Shown one piece after another: positions 1 through 8,977 of a stretch of 38,908 nucleotides of DNA. Location: contig CAYVUV010000050.1 in NCBI GenBank assembly GCA_964455095.1, positions 1 through 38,908 on the forward strand, written 5' to 3'. A program made the position numbers and the translations under genes. Source of the stretch: CAYVUV01 sp964455095 (GTDB lineage: Bacteria; Desulfobacterota; Binatia; HRBIN30; CADEER01). Each line of letters starts with the position of its first letter. Position 1 is the first letter of the stretch. The notes under the pieces are model-generated. The model did no database searches, was not told the DNA's origin, and saw only the letters and a program-made list of their open reading frames with translations.

Positions 1-642
1 CAGCTCGGCCGGGCGCCGCGCCGCGAGCCCCGCCTGACGGTCACCATTTCCCGGCAGTTCGGCTGCGAGGGCTACCCGCTGGCCGAGAGCTTGAAGGCCG
101 GGCTCGAAAAGCGGACGGGCGAGCCGTGGACGGTCTTCGACAAGGCGCTCATCGAACGCGTCAGCCGCGAGACACACCTCTCCGAACAGTTGCTCAGCAA
201 CATCGGGGATCAGTCGCACCTGCTCGACAAGTTCGCCAACCTGATCCCGGGCTGGCGCACGCACAGCGAGGCGTACGAGCAGCTGGCGCGCTACATCCTG
301 CGCATCGCGCAGGAGGGCAACGCGATCATCGTCGGCCGCGGCGGCGCCGTGGTGGCGCAGAGCCTGGCGAACTGTTTCCACTTCCGCCTCGAGGCCCCGC
401 TCGAGCACCGCATCGCATCGATTCAGCAACGGCTCGGTCTGCAGCCGGACGAGGCGGCAAAGGTGGTCGCCGAGCACCAGCGCAATCGCGAGCGCTTCAT
501 CGAGAGCTTCCTGCACTGCTCGATGGCGGACACGCGCTACTACCACGCCGTGTTCAACACGGCCAAGAACCCCCTCGAGCGCCTCACGCGCAGTATCCTC
601 GAGCTGATCCCGGGCCCGACCGGCGGTGCGAGTCCCGCATGA
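1..642 (+). CDS. cytidylate kinase-like family protein (5' end cut by window)
   Basis: The frame is open from base 1, so the gene begins upstream of the window; 213 codons are visible before the TGA at 640-642. The visible N-terminus contains T-I-S-R-Q-F-G followed by G-Y-P-L-A, and this matches the start of the cytidylate-kinase-like family (PF13189), where a P-loop normally lies. Here the glycine-rich P-loop is atypical (F-G-C-E-G-Y), so nucleotide binding is uncertain. Further on, V-G-R-G-G (about 60 residues after the TTG at 91) and the R-x-R-L helix are as in the family. The family is thought to phosphorylate small molecules, but its members are poorly characterised and the substrate here is unknown. 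The last four bases overlap the adaptor gene (ATGA at 639-642), so the kinase is translationally coupled to an efflux pump. The internal TTG at 91 is not the likely start, because the homologous N-terminal motif lies before it. Confidence 0.8.
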   Translation, partial: QLGRAPRREPRLTVTISRQFGCEGYPLAESLKAGLEKRTGEPWTVFDKALIERVSRETHLSEQLLSNIGDQSHLLDKFANLIPGWRTHSEAYEQLARYILRIAQEGNAIIVGRGGAVVAQSLANCFHFRLEAPLEHRIASIQQRLGLQPDEAAKVVAEHQRNRERFIESFLHCSMADTRYYHAVFNTAKNPLERLTRSILELIPGPTGGASPA

Positions 643-1757
643 TGCCAAACGCAATGCTGCTCCGCACGTTCACGCTCGTGGTGGCAGCGCTGCTGGTGTG
701 CGGGTGCGACCGTGTGTCTCGCGTCGCGTCCGACCCGGCGCCGTCCTTCGCCGAGCCGGTCGTCGACGTACAAGTGGCGCCGCTCCGGCGCGGCTCGATC
801 GCGCAGGTGATCTCGGCCTCCGGGAGTGTGGTGGCGCGGCGCGAGAGCCAGATCGGCACCGAAGTGACCGGGCGCATCGTGCGCGTCCACGTCTCGGAAG
901 GCGACCGGGTCGAGACCGGCGCCGTGCTGTTCGAGGTCGACCCGGCCCCGTACGAGATCGCGCTGCGCCAGGTCGAGGCGCTGCTCGATCTGGCCGGCGC
1001 GGAGCGGCGGCAGTTGGAAGCGGACCTGCGGCGGTCGCGGACCTTGCGCCGCCAGGACCTGCTGGCCGAGCAGGAGATCGAGCGCTTAAGCACCACCCTG
1101 GCGGTCGCCGAGGCGCGCGAGCGACAGGCGGCCGAAGCCGTGGCGCTGGCGCGCCACAACCTCGAGCGCACACGCGTCTGCGCGCCCTTTGCCGGCTCGG
1201 TGGCGCGGCGGTTGGCGGATGAGGGGACGACGGCGCTGGTGCAGCCGCAGACCATCGTCGTCGTGCTGCAGGAGAGCAGCGAGTTGGAAGCGCAGAGCGC
1301 GATCCCGGAGAGCCAGATGCCGCTGGTCAGGCTGGGTGATCCCGCGCTCGTCCGCGTCGAGGGCGTCGCCGCGCCGATTGCAACGCACGTGACGGCCGTG
1401 AGCGACGCCATCGACCCGGCGACGCGCACCTACCGCGTCAAGATGCCGGTGCCGAACCCTGACCGCGCCATCAAGGCCGGCGTCTTTGCGCACGTCGAGA
1501 TCCGGCCGCGCGGCCTGGCAGAGGCGGTGCTCGGCCCGCGTGAAGCGATCCGGGTCGAAGACGGTTACAGCCGCCTGCTCGTCGCGCGCGACGGGCGCGC
1601 CGTCCTGCTGCCGATCGAAGTGGGCGCGCTCTCGCCGGCAGATGCGGAGATCCTCTCGGGTGCGGGCGTCGGTGAGACGGCGATCGTCGGCGACGCGGCG
1701 CGCACCATCGCGCCGGGCATGCGCGTGCGTCCGGCGCAACCAGCGGACGCGTCGTGA
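639..1757 (+). CDS. RND efflux periplasmic adaptor subunit (HlyD/AcrA family), lipoprotein
   Basis: This 372-residue membrane-fusion protein would link an inner-membrane RND pump to an outer-membrane channel. The ATG at 639 overlaps the upstream stop as ATGA, and a second ATG follows at 642. The N-terminus has a hydrophobic stretch (residues 8-20) ending in V-C-G-C, a plausible lipobox with Cys23 as the lipidated residue. A barrel-sandwich (lipoyl-like) half motif, G-R-I-V-R-V-H-V-S-E-G-D-R-V, is followed by L-F-E-V-D-P-A-P-Y, a coiled-coil hairpin rich in Arg/Glu/Leu, and the returning half R-V-C-A-P-F-A-G-S-V. This order is typical of AcrA/MdtA-like adaptors and the length is normal. The next gene begins inside its stop codon (GTGA). 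No outer-membrane TolC-like gene is present nearby, so the pump must borrow one or have it upstream of the window. The substrate cannot be told from sequence. Confidence 0.9.
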   Translation: MMPNAMLLRTFTLVVAALLVCGCDRVSRVASDPAPSFAEPVVDVQVAPLRRGSIAQVISASGSVVARRESQIGTEVTGRIVRVHVSEGDRVETGAVLFEVDPAPYEIALRQVEALLDLAGAERRQLEADLRRSRTLRRQDLLAEQEIERLSTTLAVAEARERQAAEAVALARHNLERTRVCAPFAGSVARRLADEGTTALVQPQTIVVVLQESSELEAQSAIPESQMPLVRLGDPALVRVEGVAAPIATHVTAVSDAIDPATRTYRVKMPVPNPDRAIKAGVFAHVEIRPRGLAEAVLGPREAIRVEDGYSRLLVARDGRAVLLPIEVGALSPADAEILSGAGVGETAIVGDAARTIAPGMRVRPAQPADAS

Positions 1758-4700
1758 GGCTTCCCGACACGGCGATTCGCCGCCCGGTCTTCGCCGTCAT
1801 GCTGGTCGGCGGCCTGGTGGTGCTCGGCGCGCTCTCCGCCGGCCGTCTCGGGCTCGATCTCTTTCCGCGCGTGGAGTTCCCGCTCGTCACCGTGACCACC
1901 GTGCTCGAGGGCGCCGCACCGGAGACCGTCGAGCGCGAGGTGACGCAGGTTCTCGAGGAATCGATCAACACCATCGAGGGCATCCGCCTCCTGCGCAGCG
2001 CCTCGAGCGAATCCCTGTCGCTGGTCTTCGTCGAGTTCGAGCTCGAGTACGACGTCGGCAAGAAGGCGCAGGAAGTGCGCGACAAGATCTCCGGCGTGCG
2101 GGCGGAGTTGCCGCGCGATATCGACCCCCCGGTCGTCGACCGGGTCGACCCGGACTCGACGCCGATTCTGGCCGTCATGGTCGCCGGCCCCGACTCGATC
2201 CGCACGCTGAGCGAATACGCCGACAAACGCATTCGACCCCGGCTCGAGCGCGTGCAAGGGGTCGGCAGCGTGCGGCTGGTGGGCAGTCGGCCGCGCGAGA
2301 TCCGGGTCTGGATCGATCCCGTCAAGTTGAGCGGTTATTCGCTGGCGGCGGACGACGTGCTCGCGGCCTTGCAGCGCGAGCACGTCGAGCTGCCCGGCGG
2401 CCGCATCGAGACCGGCGCGGGCGAGTACACGATCAAGACGCGCGGCAAGCTCACCAGCGCGGATCTTTTCGGCGACATCGTCCTCTTCGAGCAGGCCGGC
2501 CGCGTCGTGCGCCTGCGCGACGTGGCGGTGGTCGAGGACGGCATGGCCGAGGAGCGCACGGTCTCGCACCTGAACGGCCGCCGCGGGGTCGCGCTGCAGG
2601 TGCGCCGGCAGTCGGGCGAGAACACCGTGGCGGTGGCCGACGCCGTCAAGGCCGAGCTGGCCCGCATCCGCGCCGAGCTGCCGCCGGCCTACGAGATGAT
2701 CGAGGCGATGGACAGCTCGCGCTTCATCCGCAGCTCGGTGCGCGACGTCGCCAGCGATCTCACCTGGGGCGCGCTGCTCGCCGCCGCGGTCGTCTTGCTC
2801 TTCCTGCGCAACGCCCGCTCGACGCTCATCACGGCCGTCATCATCCCGGCCTCGCTGGTCGGGACCCTGACGCTCTTCTACTTCTTCGGCTTTACGCTCA
2901 ACACCATGACCCTGATGGCGCTGTCGCTGTCGATCGGCGGATTGATCGACGACGCCATCGTGCTGCTGGAGAACACTTACCGGCACATGGAGAACGGCGA
3001 GTCGGCGCGCACCGCCGCGTCGCGCGCCACCGACGAGATCGGTCTCGCGGTCTTTGCCACCAACCTGACGAACTGCGCCGTGTTCATTCCCATCGCCTTC
3101 ATGGGCGGCGTCGTCGGCCGCTTCTTTCGCGAGTTCGGCCTGGTGGCGGCCGGTGCCGTCGTCGTCTCGACCTTGATCGCCCTCACCTGGACGCCGATGC
3201 TTTGTTCGCGCTTCCTGCGCCTGCAGACCCGCCAGACGGGGGTGTACCGTCTGCTCGAGGTCGGGTACGACCGGCTCGATGCGCACTACCGCCGTGTGCT
3301 CGCCTGGGGGCTCGGCCATCGCCCCGTGGTCGTGGCGCTGGCGCTGGTGAGCGTGGTCGCCGGCATCGGCGTGGCCCGCGACCTGCCGCTCGACTTCATG
3401 AGCATCGAAGACCGCAGTGAGTTCAATGTCTGGCTGAAGACCCCGCTCGGCAGCACGGTGGCGCAAACGCGTGCCGTGGTGCAGGCCGTGGAAGCGGAGC
3501 TCGGGCGCCGGCCCGAGGTCGAAGCGGTCTTCTCGACCATCGGGGCCGGGGTGCAGAAGCGCGTCAACGAAGCCCAGCTGTTCGTGCAACTGCGGCCCAA
3601 GAGCGAGCGCCGCGCCGGGCAATCCGAGATCATGCGCGACCTGCGCCGTCGCATCGAGGAGATGAAGATCCCGGTAACCGACTCCGCCGTCGAGGAGGTG
3701 CCGCTGTTCCAGTTCCCGAACGCGCGCAACGCGCAGATCATGTATGCCATCCGCGGACCCGACATCGACCGCCTGCAACTCTTCGCGCAGCATCTCATGG
3801 CGCGCATGCGCGCCGCGGGCGGCTTCACCGACCTCACCGTCTCGTACGAGACCGGCAAGCCGGAGATCTCGCTCGAGATCGCGCGCGAGCGCGCCGGCGA
3901 CCTCGGCGTGCCCGCGCTGCAGACCGCGCGCACCGTCTCCACGCTCATGGCAGGCGTCAAGGCGACGACGTTCGAAGAAGGCGGGGAGCGCTACGACGTG
4001 CGGGTGCAGGTGCGGCCCGAGTATCGCGACGACGTGTCGAAGCTCGATCTGGTCCGCGTCCGCGCCCCGAGCGGCGCGCTGGTGCCGCTGCGCAACCTGG
4101 TGTCGGTGCACGTCGGCAGCGGGCCGGTGCAGATCGACCGCGACAGCCGCACGCGCGCGGTCACCATCCTCGGCAATCTGGACGGCAAGCCGGCCAGCCT
4201 GGCCGACGAGGAGGTCGTGCGCTTCGGCCGCGAGCTGGGCATTCAGGGCGAGTACGAGCTCGAGGCCGTCGGCCCGACGCAGCGGCTGCGCGAAACCATT
4301 GCCGCCGTCGGCTTCGCCTTCGCGGTGGCGCTGATCGCGATGTACATGATCCTGGCGGCGCAGTTCGATTCCTTCATCCATCCGTTGACGATCATGGTCA
4401 GCGCGCCGCTGTCGTTCATCGGCGCCTTCGCCGCCGTGGCGATCTCGGGCGTCCCGCTCGACCTGATGGGGCAGATCGCCTTCCTCATGTTGATGGGCGT
4501 GGTGATGAAGAACGGAATTCTGCTCGTCGACTACACCAATACGTTGCGCGGGCGCGGCCGCTCGCTGCACGAGGCGGCGCTGGAGGCCGGGGCGACGCGC
4601 ATGCGGCCGGTCCTGATGACCACCGTGTCGACCATCTGCGGCATGTTGCCGGTGGCGCTCGGCACCGGCGACGGCTCGGAGTGGCGCGCGCCGATGGGCA

Positions 4701-4894
4701 TCATTTCGATCGGCGGTCTGGCCACGTCGACGTTCCTGACCCTGCTCGTTGTCCCGGTCGTCTACACGCTGTTCGACGACGCGGCGGCCCGCTCGCTATC
4801 CGGCTTGAGCTCGGTACGCGCCCGGCTGCGCGGCTGGCGGCAGACCCCGGCTCCCGCCGAGCTGGCCGCACAGCAGCCCGAGCGGGAGGGTTGA
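1754..4894 (+). CDS. RND efflux transporter permease subunit (AcrB/MdtB-like)
   Basis: A full-length 1046-residue RND permease, the inner-membrane proton/drug antiporter of a tripartite pump. It starts at GTG 1754, which shares four bases with the adaptor stop. The N-terminal helix is followed by R-L-G-L-D-L-F-P-R-V, and the paired pore-domain and transmembrane repeats occur in the normal order. Proton-relay residues are kept: Asp399-Asp400 in TM4 (G-L-I-D-D-A-I-V-L-L-E) and Lys919 in TM10 (V-V-M-K-N-G-I-L-L-V). This fits the hydrophobe/amphiphile (HAE) branch rather than the heavy-metal branch, which has a different TM4 signature. The stop codon lies in the loop of a perfect hairpin (4877-4909). 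With the adaptor and the kinase-like gene it forms one translationally coupled unit. Confidence 0.93.
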   Translation: MRLPDTAIRRPVFAVMLVGGLVVLGALSAGRLGLDLFPRVEFPLVTVTTVLEGAAPETVEREVTQVLEESINTIEGIRLLRSASSESLSLVFVEFELEYDVGKKAQEVRDKISGVRAELPRDIDPPVVDRVDPDSTPILAVMVAGPDSIRTLSEYADKRIRPRLERVQGVGSVRLVGSRPREIRVWIDPVKLSGYSLAADDVLAALQREHVELPGGRIETGAGEYTIKTRGKLTSADLFGDIVLFEQAGRVVRLRDVAVVEDGMAEERTVSHLNGRRGVALQVRRQSGENTVAVADAVKAELARIRAELPPAYEMIEAMDSSRFIRSSVRDVASDLTWGALLAAAVVLLFLRNARSTLITAVIIPASLVGTLTLFYFFGFTLNTMTLMALSLSIGGLIDDAIVLLENTYRHMENGESARTAASRATDEIGLAVFATNLTNCAVFIPIAFMGGVVGRFFREFGLVAAGAVVVSTLIALTWTPMLCSRFLRLQTRQTGVYRLLEVGYDRLDAHYRRVLAWGLGHRPVVVALALVSVVAGIGVARDLPLDFMSIEDRSEFNVWLKTPLGSTVAQTRAVVQAVEAELGRRPEVEAVFSTIGAGVQKRVNEAQLFVQLRPKSERRAGQSEIMRDLRRRIEEMKIPVTDSAVEEVPLFQFPNARNAQIMYAIRGPDIDRLQLFAQHLMARMRAAGGFTDLTVSYETGKPEISLEIARERAGDLGVPALQTARTVSTLMAGVKATTFEEGGERYDVRVQVRPEYRDDVSKLDLVRVRAPSGALVPLRNLVSVHVGSGPVQIDRDSRTRAVTILGNLDGKPASLADEEVVRFGRELGIQGEYELEAVGPTQRLRETIAAVGFAFAVALIAMYMILAAQFDSFIHPLTIMVSAPLSFIGAFAAVAISGVPLDLMGQIAFLMLMGVVMKNGILLVDYTNTLRGRGRSLHEAALEAGATRMRPVLMTTVSTICGMLPVALGTGDGSEWRAPMGIISIGGLATSTFLTLLVVPVVYTLFDDAAARSLSGLSSVRARLRGWRQTPAPAELAAQQPEREG

Positions 4895-4909
4895 TCGCTC
4901 CCGCTCGGG
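4877..4909. terminator. Perfect 12-bp inverted repeat, bidirectional terminator-like hairpin
   Basis: CCCGAGCGGGAG (4877-4888) pairs exactly with CTCCCGCTCGGG (4898-4909) across a 9-base loop holding the RND permease stop codon (4892-4894). It lies between convergent genes (permease ending 4894, exported protein ending 4937) and could stop transcription from both sides. No U-tract follows on either strand, so it is not a classic intrinsic terminator; it may instead protect 3' ends. Confidence 0.6.
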
Positions 4910-4936
4910 AGAAGCGAAAGTCGGGTCGGCGGTGCC

Positions 4937-6388
4937 CTACGGACAGCTCGCGTTGCTCACCCCGTCGTCGAACAGGTCGCAGTCGAGCGGCGGGACGATC
5001 GCGTCGGCGACGTTGATCGCGCCGCACAAGCGGCAGGCGACGCGCTGCTCGACGCAATCGGCGAAGCTGCCGTCGGCGACCGCGGTACACACGCCGGGGA
5101 AGGCCCCGCCGACTGGAGTGACGCCCTTGTCCACACACTTCAATTGCACCGCTTCGAACAGCTTGCCGAGCGCGTTGTCGATGAAGTTCTTCGCGTCGTT
5201 CTGCGGCGGGCCGAGGCATATGGTCTTCAGATCTGCGTCGCTCGTGATGAGCGTGAAGTTGTTCTTCTTGCAGGTGCGGAAGGACTTCCAGCGCCCCGTG
5301 TACAGCTTGCCCGCTTTCTGAATGACCTTCGCCTGGCAGCCGGCGATGACACGGTCGCTGGAAACAGTGACCGTGGCGCCGAAGAGGTCGTGCGCGATCG
5401 CTCCGGCGGCCGCTTCGGCGGCGGCGCTGATGCAGGCGCCAGGCGTACAGGTGCCACCCGTGCAGGCAGCCGGACTCACGCACGTCGCCCCGTCGTTGGC
5501 GCCCCCCTCGCAGCAGCTCAACCCGTTGACGCCCCACGCCGGCACCGCCACCGCGCAGAAGTCGGCGAACTTGTCGATCAGCTTCTGCTCCTGCTTGTCC
5601 GTCTTCGGCTCGAGCGCATCATCGACACAGGCCGTCACGTCGCCGGGGCCCTTCTTCACGCACTTGGCGTCGCTGTTGCCGGCCAGCTGACCGACGCGGC
5701 GGGCGCGATTGTTCATCTGGTCGACGCACTTGGCGGACTGGTTGAAGACGCTCACCTCGATCGACTTGCCATCAAATCCGTTGTTGTCCGGCAGGCGAAT
5801 CTCGTCATCGGCGCCGAGCGTGAACGTGAAGACGATGCGGACATCGGTCGCCGAATCGCTCGGGTTGGCGCCGGTGGCCGCGAGATCGATGCTGGCGGGC
5901 ATCGCGAGCGGTGCACCGGTCAGCGTAGTCAACGGCACGGCGCCGGCATTGACCGATGCGTCGACCGAGTGGCTGACGATTTCGACCTGGCCAGCAAAGG
6001 CGTCATCGGCGCTGCCGACATAGAACGCGCTCCATCCCAATGGCGATCCGGTGGCGGAGAATGCCGAAGTGTTGACCGTGACGGTGTAGGCCGCGGTGCC
6101 GGCTCCGACCCCGATGCGGCCGAAGATCGCTTCGCTGTCAGGCGGCGTCGAGGTGATGGTGATGATCCGGCTGATGGCGCCCAGGCTTTCCACCACCCGA
6201 CCCTTGGCGCGAAACACGCCGCCCACCAGCAGATCGAAATCGATGATGTGATCCATGTCGGTGTCGGTCAGCATCACCGACCCGGCGCCACCGGAATCGA
6301 GCGTCACGTCGAGCGCGAGGGCAGGTCCGCGGCACGACAGCGTCCAACTCAAGGCGATCAGTACCGCTACGCCGAATCGGGTTTTCAT
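4937..6388 (-). CDS. exported cysteine-rich protein of unknown function
   Basis: A 483-residue protein whose function I do not recognise. The ATG at 6388 is preceded by GAGGAGG about 9 bases upstream. Residues 1-26 form a Sec-type signal peptide with a hydrophobic core and a cleavage site after A-L-A. Residues about 27-215 look like a beta-rich, Thr/Ser/Gly-rich domain without cysteines. From about residue 220 to the end the protein is cysteine-rich with regular C-x-x-C and single cysteines, ending in C-R-L-C-G-A-I-N-V-A-D-A then D-C-D-L-F-D-D-G. I associate that terminal C-x-x-C / D-C-D-x-F-D-D-G module with secreted proteins of Deltaproteobacteria-like and Binatota-like genomes; this is a recollection of pattern, not a search. 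The cysteines suggest disulfides outside the cytoplasm. The gene stands alone, convergent with the efflux operon and divergent from the alcohol dehydrogenase. Confidence 0.75.
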   Translation of the reverse strand: MKTRFGVAVLIALSWTLSCRGPALALDVTLDSGGAGSVMLTDTDMDHIIDFDLLVGGVFRAKGRVVESLGAISRIITITSTPPDSEAIFGRIGVGAGTAAYTVTVNTSAFSATGSPLGWSAFYVGSADDAFAGQVEIVSHSVDASVNAGAVPLTTLTGAPLAMPASIDLAATGANPSDSATDVRIVFTFTLGADDEIRLPDNNGFDGKSIEVSVFNQSAKCVDQMNNRARRVGQLAGNSDAKCVKKGPGDVTACVDDALEPKTDKQEQKLIDKFADFCAVAVPAWGVNGLSCCEGGANDGATCVSPAACTGGTCTPGACISAAAEAAAGAIAHDLFGATVTVSSDRVIAGCQAKVIQKAGKLYTGRWKSFRTCKKNNFTLITSDADLKTICLGPPQNDAKNFIDNALGKLFEAVQLKCVDKGVTPVGGAFPGVCTAVADGSFADCVEQRVACRLCGAINVADAIVPPLDCDLFDDGVSNASCP

Positions 6389-6608
6389 CCGTCACGCCTC
6401 CTCTTCGAAACGAACCGTTGTCGAAAGAACCGGGGATGACAGGACCTGACCCTTACAACGGATCGGTCCCATGCGCCAAGTCAGAGGCCGTATCTCGCTC
6501 TCGTCCGTGGCGAGACTGGTTCTTGCTCGGCACTCGGAATCGCACGGTGGGGGCTTCACAGCGCTCAATGCGCGGCGGACGATGGGAGGTGAGTAAAGGA
6601 GACCCGAG

Positions 6609-7634
6609 ATGTCCAAGACCATGAAGGCCGCGTTTGTCACTCAGTTTGGCCAGCCGCTCACGATTGGCGAATTGCCCGTGCCCGAGGTCAAGGATGGCCA
6701 GGTGCTGGTGAAGATCGAGGCCTGTGGCGTGTGCCATACCGACGTGCATGCGGCCGACGGCGACTGGCCCGTGAAACCGAACCTGCCTTTCGTGCCCGGC
6801 CACGAGGGCATCGGGCGCATCGTGCAATTGGGCAAGGGGGTGAAGGCGCTCAAGGAAGGGGACCGCGTCGGCATTGCGTGGCTCTTCGAAGCGTGTGGTC
6901 TATGCGACTACTGCCTCACCAGCCGCGAGACCATGTGCGAGTCGGCGGTCTACGGTGGGTATACCGCCAACGGCGGCTTCGCGGAGTACTGCGTCGCCCC
7001 GGCGGCGTATGTCGGACGGATTCCCGACGGCCTCGACGCGGTGAGTGCCGGGCCGATCATCTGCGCGGGCGTCACGACCTACAAAGGCATCAAGGCCGCC
7101 GACTGCCGGCCCGGCGAGTGGCTCGTGGTCAGCGGCGTCGGGGGGCTGGGACACCTGGCGATCCAGTACGCCAAGGCCATGGGGCTCCGCGTCGTCGCCG
7201 TCGACATCGCCGACGACAAGCTCGCGCTGGCCAAACGGTTGGGCGCCAGCGTGACGGTCAATGCCAAGACGACCGACCCGGTCCAGGCCGTTCAGGAGTC
7301 CATCGGCGGCGCACATGGCGTGCTCATCACCGCGGTCTCCAAGATCGCCTTCGCGCAGGGCACGGGCATGCTCCGCCGTGGCGGAACCTGCGTGCTCAAC
7401 GGCCTGCCGCCGGGAGACTTTCCGCTGTCGATCTTCGATGTGGTCTTTCGCTGTCTCACGATCCGCGGCTCGCTCGTCGGCACACGGGCGGACCTCAAGG
7501 AGGCGCTCGCCTTCGCCGCCGCCGGAGAGGTGAAGGCCAACATCGAGACGACCGGACTCGATGCGGTGAACGAGGTGTTGGAGCGGTTGCGCGCCGGCAC
7601 GGTGAGCGGGCGGGTGGTGCTCAAGATCTCGTAA
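6609..7634 (+). CDS. adhP: zinc-dependent alcohol dehydrogenase (AdhP type)
   Basis: A 341-residue medium-chain dehydrogenase that oxidises primary alcohols to aldehydes with NAD+. Catalytic-zinc ligands are Cys42 (A-C-G-V-C-H-T-D), His65 (P-G-H-E-G) and Cys152 (I-I-C-A-G-V-T-T-Y-K). The structural-zinc cysteines 96, 99, 102 and 110 are all present (E-A-C-G-L-C-D-Y-C then M-C-E). The Rossmann motif G-V-G-G-L-G is at 176-181. Length and motif spacing are those of bacterial AdhP/AdhA. The start at 6609 has AAAGGAGA (6595-6602) seven bases upstream; an in-frame ATG at 6621 is less well placed. The gene is monocistronic. It is near the haloalkane dehalogenase, whose product is an alcohol, so a functional link is possible but the genes are on opposite strands. 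Confidence 0.95.
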   Translation: MSKTMKAAFVTQFGQPLTIGELPVPEVKDGQVLVKIEACGVCHTDVHAADGDWPVKPNLPFVPGHEGIGRIVQLGKGVKALKEGDRVGIAWLFEACGLCDYCLTSRETMCESAVYGGYTANGGFAEYCVAPAAYVGRIPDGLDAVSAGPIICAGVTTYKGIKAADCRPGEWLVVSGVGGLGHLAIQYAKAMGLRVVAVDIADDKLALAKRLGASVTVNAKTTDPVQAVQESIGGAHGVLITAVSKIAFAQGTGMLRRGGTCVLNGLPPGDFPLSIFDVVFRCLTIRGSLVGTRADLKEALAFAAAGEVKANIETTGLDAVNEVLERLRAGTVSGRVVLKIS

Positions 7635-7641
7635 GCCGCGA

Positions 7642-7669
7642 CACAAGCGCTGGAGGTCCCCGGCTTGTG
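7642..7669. terminator. Candidate hairpin between convergent genes
   Basis: CACAAGC (7642-7648) is complementary to GCTTGTG (7663-7669) with a 14-base loop. It lies in the 56-base gap between the alcohol dehydrogenase stop (7634) and the end of the convergent propeller-like gene (7691). There is no U-tract, so the call is tentative. Confidence 0.35.
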
Positions 7670-7690
7670 AGCGAGCGCGTGGGCGTTCCC

Positions 7691-8944
7691 TCAGTGCACG
7701 AAGACGCGTGCCAGCCGTCCCATCGACGACCAGTAGAAATCGCGCCCCCAGCCGACGCTGGGAAACACTACGCCCTGGTTGAGGCCGCCGGTGCGGACGC
7801 GTGCGATCTCGCGGCCGGATTCGATGTCGAGCACCGCGACTTCCTCGCCGTTGCGGCGATAGTCGTTGATGACCAGCTCGCCGGTGTCGGGGTAGTGGAT
7901 CATGTGGCTGGCGCAACCGAAGGGCGTCTTCTGCCACAGCGGCGTCAGCGAGCGGGTGTCGGCATCGAAGCGCCAGGCCTGTAGATGGCGGTTGGCCGAG
8001 TCGTAGCCGATGGTGATGTGGCGTTGCGGGTCGTACAGCGGCGGGTTGGTGATGCTGCCGCCGTTCAGGCCGCAGACCGGCAGGATCTGGTGGTCGCTGG
8101 CATCGCTCATTGAAATCCGGATGAGCCGATTCGGTGTCGGATTGACGCCGGCACCGATCATGCGGGTGAAGTAACGGTGCTTGCCGTTGTCCATGAACCA
8201 GGCGTGCTGCCCGTCGAGGACGACGTCCCAACCGTAGGTTTGCTGGCTCGAGCCGATGTAGTCGAAGCGCCACTCGCGGTCGAGCTCCAGGCGTTGGGCA
8301 GCTTCGTTCCAGTGGTAGCGAAAGATCGAGCGCACCCCGACCACGTAGACCGTGTTGCCGGTGGAGCTGAGCCGCGCGATCGACGGTTCCGGGCATTCGG
8401 TGTCGCCGCAGGCCGGTTGGAGCGACTCTGCGTCGATGACGGTCAGGCGGGCGCTGGTCGTCTCCGACAGGTTCTTGGTGACGATCAGCCCGTTGTCGAG
8501 GATGACGAAGGAGTTGTACGGCTGATCGACGGGGAGCTGCAGCGACGCCAGCGGCGTGCAGGCGCGGTTGAGTCGATGGGCATAGCGGCCGTAGACGACA
8601 TACAGGTCGCCGTTGCGGTGAATGGCCATGCCGCCCGGCCACATCGGGCCACCGCTGAGGCGCGGCGAGCGGCAGACGGTCTGCAATGTCTGCGCGTCGA
8701 TCAGCTCGACGCAGGCCGTGGTGGGCAAGCCGAGCTTGGCCCGGATGGCCGAGTGCGTCAGCAGAAACACTTCGCCCGGCGCGCCCAGCACGGTCATGGT
8801 GGACATCACCGTGTTGCGCGTGACGCAGCCCAGCGTTTCGCCGTCGCGCAGTGCCAGACCCGAGCCGCTGCGCGGCACCTGCATGCGCTCGGGGCCGCCG
8901 TCTTCGCCGGGCCAGGGGCTGGGCAGATAGCCCGATGGATTCAT
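7691..8944 (-). CDS. propeller-like protein of unknown function
   Basis: A 417-residue protein with no recognised catalytic motif. It consists of recurring beta-strand segments of the kind M-A-I-H-R-N-G-D-L-Y-V-V-Y, V-E-L-I-D-A-Q-T-L, L-T-V-I-D-A-E-S-L and V-A-V-L-D-I-E-S-G-R-E, spaced as in WD40/YVTN/SMP-30-like beta-propellers. Seven scattered cysteines suggest an extracytoplasmic place, yet the predicted N-terminus (M-N-P-S-G-Y-L-P) has no signal peptide. The start at 8944 lacks a well-spaced ribosome-binding site (GGAAG is 15 bases away), so the true start may differ. It is the last gene of a leftward unit, 33 bases after the haloalkane dehalogenase stop. A role as a binding protein or lactonase-like enzyme is conceivable, but nothing in the sequence decides it. 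Confidence 0.6.
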   Translation of the reverse strand: MNPSGYLPSPWPGEDGGPERMQVPRSGSGLALRDGETLGCVTRNTVMSTMTVLGAPGEVFLLTHSAIRAKLGLPTTACVELIDAQTLQTVCRSPRLSGGPMWPGGMAIHRNGDLYVVYGRYAHRLNRACTPLASLQLPVDQPYNSFVILDNGLIVTKNLSETTSARLTVIDAESLQPACGDTECPEPSIARLSSTGNTVYVVGVRSIFRYHWNEAAQRLELDREWRFDYIGSSQQTYGWDVVLDGQHAWFMDNGKHRYFTRMIGAGVNPTPNRLIRISMSDASDHQILPVCGLNGGSITNPPLYDPQRHITIGYDSANRHLQAWRFDADTRSLTPLWQKTPFGCASHMIHYPDTGELVINDYRRNGEEVAVLDIESGREIARVRTGGLNQGVVFPSVGWGRDFYWSSMGRLARVFVH

Positions 8945-8977
8945 GCGTTCGGCGTGCGACTTCCAGCTCGCCGAATA

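Noticed and set aside
1565..4570. 1001-codon open frame on the minus strand opposite the RND permease
   Set aside because: It mirrors a conserved pump gene, is rich in Arg/His/Asp/Gln as expected for antisense frames of high-G+C DNA, has no motif and no ribosome-binding site.
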